A stretch of DNA of 30,450 nt. Source: CBDUBS01 sp965365445 (lineage in GTDB: Bacteria; Bacteroidota; Rhodothermia; Rhodothermales; DASSAV01). Numbering within the stretch: the stretch's first letter is position 1; each line of letters opens with the position of its first letter. The notes under the pieces were generated by a model. The model searched no databases. It was not told the origin of the DNA and was given only the letters and a program-made list of their open reading frames with translations. A program made the translations under genes and the position numbers. Positions 24,701-30,450 of the stretch are shown one piece after another. The stretch is taken from NCBI GenBank assembly GCA_965365445.1, contig CBDUBS010000019.1:1-30450 (forward strand). Reading direction: 5' to 3'.

Positions 24701-25612
24701 TCAACTTCTGGCGCGCCGCATCAGGACCAGGCCGCTCACGATTGCTGCGCCGCCCAATAGTTGCAAAGCAAAGAGTTTTTCACCGAGCAGCACAACGCTA
24801 CTTGCTACAGCCACAAACGGAACCAGATTCCCATAGACGGCGGTTTGCGACGGACCGACATTCCGCACCGCCGTGGCCCAGATGACAAAGGTAAGCCCTG
24901 TGGAAAGCCCACCGGAAAAAACAATGGCCGCCCAGACCCAGAGGCTTACTTCGCTCCATTGCACATCCTGAAAGGTGGGGACGGCCACCCCGTATAAAAT
25001 GGGCAGCGCAACCAGAATGCCCAGAAACGACAGAACCGTAGGCGGAATATCTCTGACCAGCGGACGGCTGAACGCCGTATACGATCCCCACATCATCGAG
25101 GCGATCAGGACGAGCACGTTCCCGCTGAATGTGGTGCTACGAAAATCGATGCGATGCGACCCCGCAAACACGACCGTAACCGTACCGGCCAGGACGACGA
25201 GCAGGCCGAGCCAGGCGCCCGGTTTGAGAATCTCGATACCGAAAATCCGGCTGACCACAGCGGTCCACAGCGGGGCGCCGGCCATGATCAGGGCCGCGTT
25301 GCCGGCCGTGGTACGGTCGATGCCGATGATGAAAAACAACTGATATACGACGTACCCCAGCAGTCCCAACGCGACTATTTTGACGCCGTAACGCTTTGTA
25401 TAGTTGACGACGCTATCCAGGGGGTGTTTTTCCCGCAGCAAAAACAGGCTGCCCAGAACGAGTGCGGATACGGTAAAACGCGCGGCGTTGAGCGCGTGTA
25501 TCGGCATGGCGGCCAGAGCGGCCTTCAGGATAGGCATGTTTACCCCCCACACCACTACGGTAAACAGCAGCGCTATCTCATTTTTCCAACCCGTTGAGGT
25601 GCTGGGTGTCAT
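24701..25612 (-). CDS. EamA/DMT-superfamily transporter
   Basis: A 303-residue inner-membrane protein of the drug/metabolite transporter superfamily with two EamA halves and about ten hydrophobic segments. The first half begins FTVVVWGVNMPILKAAL and contains LIMAGAPLWTAVVSRIFG; the second half carries MMWGSYTAFSRPLV and TAVYGNLVPFVAVASSVVLLGEKL, the classic EamA repeat motif. Substrates in this family range from amino acids to nucleobases and drugs and cannot be read from sequence. The ATG at 25612 begins shortly before the first membrane segment; longer frames back to 25708 add 32 polar residues and would reach to within 20 bp of the divergent MerR gene. Stop codons of this gene and sbcC are separated by a single base. 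Confidence 0.9.
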   Translation of the reverse strand: MTPSTSTGWKNEIALLFTVVVWGVNMPILKAALAAMPIHALNAARFTVSALVLGSLFLLREKHPLDSVVNYTKRYGVKIVALGLLGYVVYQLFFIIGIDRTTAGNAALIMAGAPLWTAVVSRIFGIEILKPGAWLGLLVVLAGTVTVVFAGSHRIDFRSTTFSGNVLVLIASMMWGSYTAFSRPLVRDIPPTVLSFLGILVALPILYGVAVPTFQDVQWSEVSLWVWAAIVFSGGLSTGLTFVIWATAVRNVGPSQTAVYGNLVPFVAVASSVVLLGEKLFALQLLGGAAIVSGLVLMRRARS

Positions 25613-25718
25613 CGAGCGATACGGATGAGACGGTGGCTGAATATAGGTTCGGGTTTTCACTTTCACCCGATGGTTTGTTACCTTCCTCTGCTGCATCGGC
25701 GTATTCACTTCTTCTTAC

Positions 25719-25731
25719 GCATACCGTATGC
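25719..25731. promoter_or_regulatory. Perfect dyad over the MerR start codon
   Basis: GCATAC-C-GTATGC is a perfect 6+1+6 inverted repeat. Its right arm contains the ATG (25728-25730) of the MerR gene. This position would let a bound dimer block translation initiation or transcription of its own gene; autoregulation is an inference. Confidence 0.4.
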
Positions 25732-26093
25732 CCGAGCGCGAGATCAAGAAGTTGTACTATTCGATAGGGGAAATCAGCGCCCTGACGGGCCTGGATCAGC
25801 ATGTCCTCCGATTCTGGGAAAGTGAGTTCGACCAACTCACACCCAAGAAGAACCGCGCGGGCAGGCGCATCTATACGTCAGAGGATCTCGAAACGGTCCG
25901 AACCATACAGTATCTGCTCAAGGAACGACGGTATACCATTGAAGGGGCGCGTCAGGTGCTCGCCGGAAATGGAGAAGGGGAGGGCCACAGACGGGAAAGG
26001 AGAAGACAATTTATGGAACTGAGGGCATTCCTAGTTGACTTGCTTGATAAACTGCCCCCGCCACCTGCCGGAAGTGGCGAAGAACGTATGTGA
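25728..26093 (+). CDS. MerR family transcriptional regulator
   Basis: A 121-residue DNA-binding regulator of the MerR family. The winged helix-turn-helix spans about 9-75: YYSIGEISALTGLDQHVLRFWE, then the wing PKKNRAGRRIYTSEDL and IQYLLKERRYTIEGAR. The HVLRFWE and YTIEGAR blocks are typical of the short MerR group close to those found next to division or heat-shock genes, which lack a recognisable ligand-sensing cysteine. The C-terminus is a short, charged helix (about 84-110) with proline-rich end and no effector domain. It diverges from the EamA transporter with about 115 bp between starts, an arrangement in which MerR proteins often control the neighbour. A dyad overlies its own start. Confidence 0.9.
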   Translation: MPEREIKKLYYSIGEISALTGLDQHVLRFWESEFDQLTPKKNRAGRRIYTSEDLETVRTIQYLLKERRYTIEGARQVLAGNGEGEGHRRERRRQFMELRAFLVDLLDKLPPPPAGSGEERM

Positions 26094-26114
26094 ATCCGAC
26101 CGATCCGGGGCCTT

Positions 26115-27011
26115 TTACCGTTTATAAAATACGGCCATCAGGCGATGCGGCTTTCTTATCATGGTATTGGCGATACCGTCAGTTATTTTCCAGAGCGGAT
26201 ACGGCAGGTGCTTCAACACGACGTGCGCGCGAAGGAGAGTAAGCGCTTTATTATTGAATGTAGTACACGTAACCGTTTCGAGGTCGGGCCGAGCGTACAG
26301 AGAAGAAAGCCGACGTTCGTCGAATGAATGCAGGTGTGCGTAAAGAGGCGTGAGCTGGTTGCAGTGGATGCACAAAACCTGTTTGATTCGCTCTTTATAG
26401 GGTGTCGTGACGACCAGTACGCCGCCCGGCCTGACCACTCGCATTAGTTCGCTTACAAACCGGGCCGGATCGACTACGTGTTCGATGATCTCGGATGCGA
26501 CTACCGCATCAAAGACCCGATCCTTGAACGGGAGATGAAACGCGTCTGCCGCAATGCCGTAATGGCGTCCGTCGGGATATCTTTCGAGGGCGCGAGCCGG
26601 ATTGATGGGCGAAATGTCCAGCGACCAGACCTCGGCCCCGGTCGGCGCGAGGTGTCCGGCGACCCACGCCCTTCCGCATCCGACGTCCAGAACCGCATCG
26701 GACGTACGCGGCAGGTTTTTCAGTATGGTCTGGTGAAGACGTCGTTCTTCATGACCGGTGGCGGCATCCAGTTCTTCAAAATAATCGAACGCCTCGTGAT
26801 CGGTCCGGTAGTGCGCCGCATAGTCGAACGAGTCGCCGGGCGCTCCATCGATGGCGTACCGGTCGAACAGAGGCACACGCCCTTCGAACGGAAATGAACG
26901 GCTGCAACCGTTGCATTCAAACCGTGGCTCGTCGGAAACGAACCGGAGGGGCCACGCACAGGCGGGGCACTGGAGTTTATCGACTGGAGGATAGCCGGAG
27001 GCATTATCCAT
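26115..27011 (-). CDS. Zinc-ribbon class I SAM-dependent methyltransferase
   Basis: A 298-residue methyltransferase. Residues 12-50 form a Trm112/YcaR-like zinc ribbon with Cys15, Cys18, Cys33 and Cys36. The SAM-binding domain starts with VLDVGCG (107-113), continues with an acidic loop WSLDISP and has the post-motif block MRVVRPGGVLVVTTPY. Together this is the UbiE/Methyltransf_11 type often found in cell-envelope or polyketide-like pathways. The C-terminal part (about 215-298) is not diagnostic. Substrate is unknown: lipid, glycan or small molecule are all possible. It is the last gene of an apparent three-gene minus-strand operon with the 78- and 258-residue proteins (52- and 46-bp gaps). 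Confidence 0.87.
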   Translation of the reverse strand: MDNASGYPPVDKLQCPACAWPLRFVSDEPRFECNGCSRSFPFEGRVPLFDRYAIDGAPGDSFDYAAHYRTDHEAFDYFEELDAATGHEERRLHQTILKNLPRTSDAVLDVGCGRAWVAGHLAPTGAEVWSLDISPINPARALERYPDGRHYGIAADAFHLPFKDRVFDAVVASEIIEHVVDPARFVSELMRVVRPGGVLVVTTPYKERIKQVLCIHCNQLTPLYAHLHSFDERRLSSLYARPDLETVTCTTFNNKALTLLRAHVVLKHLPYPLWKITDGIANTMIRKPHRLMAVFYKR

Positions 27012-27063
27012 AGCGAAGGTGGGCGGAAGTTCCGGCTTGCATCCTTCGTGGCGCCATCGGAGG

Positions 27064-27300
27064 CTAACTGCGTGCCCGTTTCATGTACTCTTTGAGTTCT
27101 TCGGCCTGGGCTGCCATTTCGTTCTCCAGCATTTGCCTGAGCTCCGCGAGCACTTCATCCTTGTCTCGATCTTCGAGATGGCAGAGGATACGGGAGATAC
27201 ACTCCAGGATTACGTTGTACCTGGCCCGCGTCATGGCCGAACTCGAAAGCACGAGGCCATAGAGGTCGGAAAAATCTGGTTCACGGTGTGCTTCAGCCAT
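27064..27300 (-). CDS. Small conserved-looking helical protein, function unknown
   Basis: A 78-residue acidic, largely helical protein with no family I recognise. The N-terminal half has LYGLVLSSSAMTRARYNVI and the C-terminal half is a heptad-like Glu/Leu stretch (DKDEVLAELRQMLENEMAAQAEELK within 49-73). A signal peptide and membrane segment are absent, so a cytoplasmic adaptor or regulator is possible. Codon use looks like its neighbours and the gaps to the genes on either side (52 and 46 bp) suit an operon, which is the main reason for accepting so short a frame. No Shine-Dalgarno is seen. Confidence 0.6.
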   Translation of the reverse strand: MAEAHREPDFSDLYGLVLSSSAMTRARYNVILECISRILCHLEDRDKDEVLAELRQMLENEMAAQAEELKEYMKRARS

Positions 27301-27346
27301 AAGACCGTATAGAAATAGTGTATGAACAGGGCCTTTCCGGACGGCC

Positions 27347-28123
27347 TCACTCCAGACGAAGCGTCAGGTCCGCGTTTTCCAGACCAAGCACTTCCCGAAA
27401 CAGATCCAGGGTCACGCGAGCGCTACGGTCCAGGTTTATTCCCATTTCGAGCATGAAGGAAAAATCGTTGTCGCTGAGCGATACTTCGTCCCAGCCACCC
27501 ATAGGGCCCCCAATCCTGTGGAAAAACAGCAATGATTTATATCGCTCGCTTTCATCAAGGGCGGCTACGGGAAAATCGAGCATGAGGTGATCGTCCCGGC
27601 GAAGAAAGCGCAGTATCACCGGGCGACCCTTTGGCTCGATAACGGCAACGTGGAACGGGCCGTCGAGCAGATCATCCAGGGATTCAACGATCAGCTGCCG
27701 TTTTTCGTCGTCTACGGATCCCTTTGGCTCCGTTACGGTTTGTTCCGGTTTTCGGGAGGGATCGGTTATGATGTCGTGCAGAAAGGCCGTAATCCGCCAG
27801 AGGGCCGATGCATGTCCGTGTATTTTGCTCAGCGCTTCGGACTCCTCTTCATCATACAGGCACGGCAGGGCGCTCACCTGATGGGGTATCATCTCCAGGA
27901 TGATGTGAATGCATTCAACCACGGCTTTCGGGCGATAACGCAAACGCAGACGTCCTTCTCCGCCTAATAATTCGTCGATCCGGCGGGCTGCATCGTTTAG
28001 CGAGGCTCCGGCGGCCGCAATGTTTCCATTCACCAGTTCCCCTACGGCCCGGAGTTCGGTTGCGACGATGGCGTTAATCGAGTCGGCTTTTATGGAAGGT
28101 GGGATGTTTGTTTTCGGGATCAT
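27347..28123 (-). CDS. Protein of unknown function, possible TY-Chap/YbjN-like C-terminal domain
   Basis: A 258-residue cytoplasmic protein I cannot name. Residues about 10-110 are mainly helical, with an alanine-rich stretch and LRLRYRPKAVVECIHIIL. From about 140 the pattern is alternating strands and helices: RPVILRFLRRDDHLMLDFPV, then SERYKSLLFFHRIGG and the final block RVTLDLFREVLGLENADLTLRLE (three separate segments). The last block faintly recalls the 'lfrevfG' C-terminal helix of TY-Chap/YbjN-type chaperone-like domains, but this is only impression. The ATG at 28123 is the first with a plausible protein start; a longer frame reaches 28192. Three dyads lie 54-133 bp upstream, which suggests a structured leader. 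It heads the operon with the 78-residue protein and the methyltransferase. Confidence 0.7.
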   Translation of the reverse strand: MIPKTNIPPSIKADSINAIVATELRAVGELVNGNIAAAGASLNDAARRIDELLGGEGRLRLRYRPKAVVECIHIILEMIPHQVSALPCLYDEEESEALSKIHGHASALWRITAFLHDIITDPSRKPEQTVTEPKGSVDDEKRQLIVESLDDLLDGPFHVAVIEPKGRPVILRFLRRDDHLMLDFPVAALDESERYKSLLFFHRIGGPMGGWDEVSLSDNDFSFMLEMGINLDRSARVTLDLFREVLGLENADLTLRLE

Positions 28124-28395
28124 ACACTCGGTACAGCGACAGTTATTCCTCTCTACGTTTCTTTGAGCGGACCCGGTCGTGGGAAGGCGCAACCCGACCC
28201 ACGAAACACGTCGGGAACGAGCCGTGCTTTCCCGAAAGCCCTTGCCAATCCTTGGCGCGTTCGCACAGCCACCTTGCGATGGATACAGGAAGATAACGCA
28301 CGCGGCGCCCCTGAACCTTGAATAATTTTGAGGAGAAGGACGGGAAAAAGAAAGCAGGACGAAAGGACTCCCAGCGTCGGGGGAGGCCCCTGAGG
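28124..28395. other. Intergenic region with three successive dyads
   Basis: A 272-bp gap between the PAS gene (28396 stop) and the unknown gene (28123 start), both on the minus strand. No gene is supported. Three perfect inverted repeats follow each other at 28177-28204, 28211-28235 and 28244-28256, and a CTCCC/GGGAG pair occurs at 28368-28385. The first three may be part of a structured 5' leader of the downstream gene. Confidence 0.5.
28177..28256 (-). ncRNA. Candidate structured leader or small RNA, three tandem hairpins
   Basis: On the minus strand, upstream of the unknown gene, the stems are TTGGC/GCCAA around a 3-nt loop (28244-28256), TCGGGAA/TTCCCGA around an 11-nt loop (28211-28235) and TCGTGGG/CCCACGA around a 14-nt loop (28177-28204), each perfect. 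No riboswitch consensus is recognised and no T-tract follows. Confidence 0.25.
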
Positions 28396-28884
28396 CTAAA
28401 CTACAGACGCCGCGTACCGTAGTCCCTCCGACCCTTCCTCGTCAGACGATAGAGGGATCATGATTCCTCGCAAACAGACGGGCACGCCTTTGCTGCCGAT
28501 AACGACCTTTACGATGTCGTGCAACCGTATGATGGAGCCGTCGCTACGGACGGCCCTGTAAATGAAGTCGTGGTCGGCTTTGCGGCCTGTAGCCAGTGCA
28601 CAAAACGCCACGGCATCGTTGCGGTCTTCAGGGTGCAGGATGGTATCGACCCAGAACGAGGGCTCCCGGACCCACCGGCCGGCCGAATATCCAAGAATAA
28701 GCTCCGCCGAAGGACTTACGTAGCTGAAATGGAAGGTTTGCGGATCTCCCTCCCAGATGATGGCTTTCGCGGGTCCCAGGTAATCGTCGGCGCGGCGTTC
28801 TACCTGAGTAATTTCGTCCCGGGGTGAGCCAAAGACGGCGTCGAGTTCTTTTTCGAGCTGTGGAGAAAGGGTAGAGCTGATCAT
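28396..28884 (-). CDS. Stand-alone PAS-domain protein
   Basis: A 162-residue protein consisting almost entirely of one PAS domain of the PAS_3 type (about 42-142). Key blocks are FSYVSPSAELILGYSAG, FWVDTILHPEDRNDAV (the HPED motif is typical) and DFIYRAVRSDGSIIRLHDIV, the PAC-like part. About 40 helical residues precede it and about 18 follow. PAS domains sense redox, light, ligands or partner proteins, but no histidine kinase, GGDEF or DNA-binding output is fused, and no cognate output gene is adjacent. It may act by binding another protein. The start at 28884 is simply the first ATG of the frame. It precedes the unknown gene by 272 bp and is not obviously in one operon with it. Confidence 0.85.
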   Translation of the reverse strand: MISSTLSPQLEKELDAVFGSPRDEITQVERRADDYLGPAKAIIWEGDPQTFHFSYVSPSAELILGYSAGRWVREPSFWVDTILHPEDRNDAVAFCALATGRKADHDFIYRAVRSDGSIIRLHDIVKVVIGSKGVPVCLRGIMIPLSSDEEGSEGLRYAASVV

Positions 28885-29081
28885 GCTTTGTGTTATACGG
28901 TTGTTTCGGGGTTCAACCGTGCCGGCCGGTAAAGGTTGATGACCGACGTGTTACTCACGACTATTGCACGAGAAACCCGAGTGTATTCACATCACGGGCA
29001 CGCCTCGGCTTCCTTATCGGATAGGGGGAAGAAACGCCACTGGTCGTTTTCAGTCATATCGGGCTGCCGGGAGCAGCGGAT
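28885..29081. other. Intergenic region between PAS and glycoamylase-like genes
   Basis: The 197-bp gap has no gene and no clear terminator or promoter that I can support. Both flanking genes are on the minus strand. Confidence 0.4.
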
Positions 29082-30450
29082 TCACCCCGCTGCGGCCGCT
29101 TTTTCCAGCCATCCGCCTGTAAAACCTGCTTTACGAAGCCCCCTTATGATATACGGATTGGTTCGCATAACCTCCCAGAGCAAGCCGGTTCGGTAGTTCT
29201 CGATCATAAGTACGATGGGCCCCTGATCGATTCCGAGCTGGTCACTGTCGAACCATCCGTGCACCGGATCGATCACGCCCTTTTGCGCCGGCCCATACTC
29301 CGGCGTAAACGTCGGGTTGAAGGCATCCACAAAACCGTACTCATTCCAGATCAGACTGCCGTACCGGTCCCTCATGGCTTTTAGCGCAGCAATCGTAATG
29401 TCGGGTGCAAACGGGATGGAGCCGCCCGTGGCTGTGGGGGCAATGGTGCCGTCGTCGCGTGGCCGGAATTGCGACCCCCCCAGACTCGCGCCCCGTGCCC
29501 AGTACGTGTGAAACTGTACGGTGTCTCCGTTGACGACGGCTTTTTTTCCTGCCGGACCGTCGCTGGCGGTGAGTCCCCATATATTCGGGCCGTAATCTTT
29601 CCACCCCATCGGGTTATCGATGGCGTAGGCGCGCTGATATAGAGTAGCCCTTCGGGAGTTTTCGAAGTAGTCCAGGCCCCGTGCCCGCATGAACGCATCC
29701 TGAATGCCCCGAAAATCGATCCAGATGTGCGAATACTGATGCCCAAAAAGGGGCGCGAAATTGACATGCGGGTAGCCGTAGAAATCCCCCCAGCGGTATG
29801 TACTCGTAAAGGCATCCCATGCGGACGCAGTTACCGGATGCGTGGGCGAACCAAGCGCCAGTATATACAGGATCATCGCCTCGTCGTACCCCTCGTACCC
29901 ATAGGTGAAAATGCCCCGGTCGGGCTTCCAGCCCATGCTGATATGACCGGATGGCAGCTGCGTCCAGTCCCACTCGATACGATAATAGAGCGAGTCGGAC
30001 AGCGCTCGAATACGTTGTTCCCGCGGGTCGGCTTCGTCGAAGTAGGAGCTGCAAAAAAGAACACCTGCCATGAGCAGCGCCGTATCGATGGTCGAAAGCT
30101 CGACGTCCTTGAACCGCACGCCCGTGTTCATATCCAGGAAATGGTAGTAGAAACCGCGGTAGCCGGTCATGCCGGTAGGCTCCGGACCCATCGGAGCATT
30201 CCAGAAAAACTCCAGCGTATTCAGCACGCGCCCGGCGGCCTGCTCCCGGGTGATATATCCACGTTCTACGCCGACGGGATAGGCGCTGAGGCCGAACCCG
30301 ACGGCGGCGATGCTTGCGAACGGTACATTCGGCGTGCGGTCGGGAGTGAGGCCGTTGGCCGGATTGGTCCAGTCCCAGAACCACTGGAACGTTCTTTCCT
30401 GGAGCGTATCCAGGAAAGGATCGAACGAGGGTGCAGGGGTCAGGTCGGCT
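29082..30450 (-). CDS. Glycoamylase-like / GH144-type glycoside hydrolase (cut by window edge)
   Basis: A member of the glycoamylase-like (PF10091) family to which GH144 endo-beta-1,2-glucanases belong. 456 residues are visible; the reading frame stays open to the right edge, so the N-terminus, including any signal peptide, is missing. An (alpha/alpha)6-barrel pattern is suggested by the block TFQWFWDWTNPANGL, the acid-rich DVELSTIDTALLMAG, the GYDEAMILYILALG helix, HQYSHIWIDFRG and WNEYGFVDAFNPTF. The blocks GYRGFYYHFLD and QGPIVLMIENYRTGLLWE are also usual for the family. Beta-1,2-glucan or related oligosaccharide is the likely substrate class, by family only. An upstream GTG at 30227 is an internal Val codon, because the homologous sequence continues beyond it. 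The C-terminus (GGWLEKAAAAG) is complete. Confidence 0.88.
   Translation of the reverse strand, partial: ADLTPAPSFDPFLDTLQERTFQWFWDWTNPANGLTPDRTPNVPFASIAAVGFGLSAYPVGVERGYITREQAAGRVLNTLEFFWNAPMGPEPTGMTGYRGFYYHFLDMNTGVRFKDVELSTIDTALLMAGVLFCSSYFDEADPREQRIRALSDSLYYRIEWDWTQLPSGHISMGWKPDRGIFTYGYEGYDEAMILYILALGSPTHPVTASAWDAFTSTYRWGDFYGYPHVNFAPLFGHQYSHIWIDFRGIQDAFMRARGLDYFENSRRATLYQRAYAIDNPMGWKDYGPNIWGLTASDGPAGKKAVVNGDTVQFHTYWARGASLGGSQFRPRDDGTIAPTATGGSIPFAPDITIAALKAMRDRYGSLIWNEYGFVDAFNPTFTPEYGPAQKGVIDPVHGWFDSDQLGIDQGPIVLMIENYRTGLLWEVMRTNPYIIRGLRKAGFTGGWLEKAAAAG

Noticed and set aside
28344..28385. Intrinsic terminator for the PAS gene (CTCCC/GGGAG plus T-rich stretch on the minus strand)
   Set aside because: The stem is only 5 bp and the T-rich stretch is about 17 nt away, too far for a standard terminator.
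1..30450. tRNA, rRNA, CRISPR array, insertion sequence or attachment site
   Set aside because: Reading both strands showed no tRNA T-loop/acceptor pattern, no regularly spaced repeats, no transposase or integrase and no long direct repeats; a computed search would be needed to exclude weak cases.

Overview
The window reads as about 30 kb of chromosome from a Gram-negative bacterium. The Gram-negative call rests on a predicted outer-membrane barrel protein, a BamB-like lipoprotein and several Sec signal peptides. A member of the Rhodothermota/Bacteroidota is my best guess. The reasons are sparse Shine-Dalgarno sequences, a metallopeptidase-TolB-barrel fusion, a bifunctional phosphoglucose/phosphomannose isomerase, a GH144-type glycoamylase-like protein and moderately high GC. 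This placement is inference; no rRNA, tRNA or marker set is present to fix it. I see no insertion sequence, prophage, integrase, CRISPR array or tRNA. Genes are densely packed in short operons.

Region by region. 1-2715 (minus): maf, a class I glutamine amidotransferase, aguB and aguA (cut by the left edge), a likely operon for nucleotide house-cleaning and agmatine-to-putrescine conversion. 3012-7966 (plus): an orphan ParA-like ATPase coupled to a membrane-anchored penicillin-acylase-family Ntn hydrolase, then an SNF-family sodium symporter. 8096-8719 (plus): an exported redoxin closed by a hairpin. 8773-9059 has no gene but holds a set of inverted repeats ending in a terminator-like hairpin, a candidate small RNA. 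9060-10130: two small membrane-associated proteins of the DUF1469 and YqjD/ElaB type. 10275-15198: adk, a short-chain prenyl diphosphate synthase, HPr, PTS enzyme I and phosphoglucose/phosphomannose isomerase. 15418-20376: the peptidase/TolB/barrel fusion, a BamB-like PQQ-repeat lipoprotein and a PEGA-like protein whose start lies inside the previous gene, probably an envelope module. 20435-24699: a YqeY-type protein, CvpA and SbcC (no sbcD in view). 24701-25612 (minus): an EamA transporter, tail-to-tail with sbcC and divergent from a small MerR regulator (25728-26093). 26115-28884 (minus): a zinc-ribbon methyltransferase, two proteins I cannot assign and a stand-alone PAS protein. 29082-30450 (minus): a glycoamylase-like/GH144-type protein cut by the right edge.

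How the parts may work together: HPr and enzyme I without any EII suggest a regulatory or split PTS rather than a local sugar operon. The 15.4-20.4 kb cluster looks devoted to outer-membrane or periplasmic protein handling. No clear, complete new defence or mobile system is visible. The items most worth a second look are the envelope module at 15.4-20.4 kb, the candidate structured RNAs at 8831-9000 and 28177-28256, the dyad over the MerR start codon, the unassigned gene pair at 27064-28123, and the ParA-acylase pairing.
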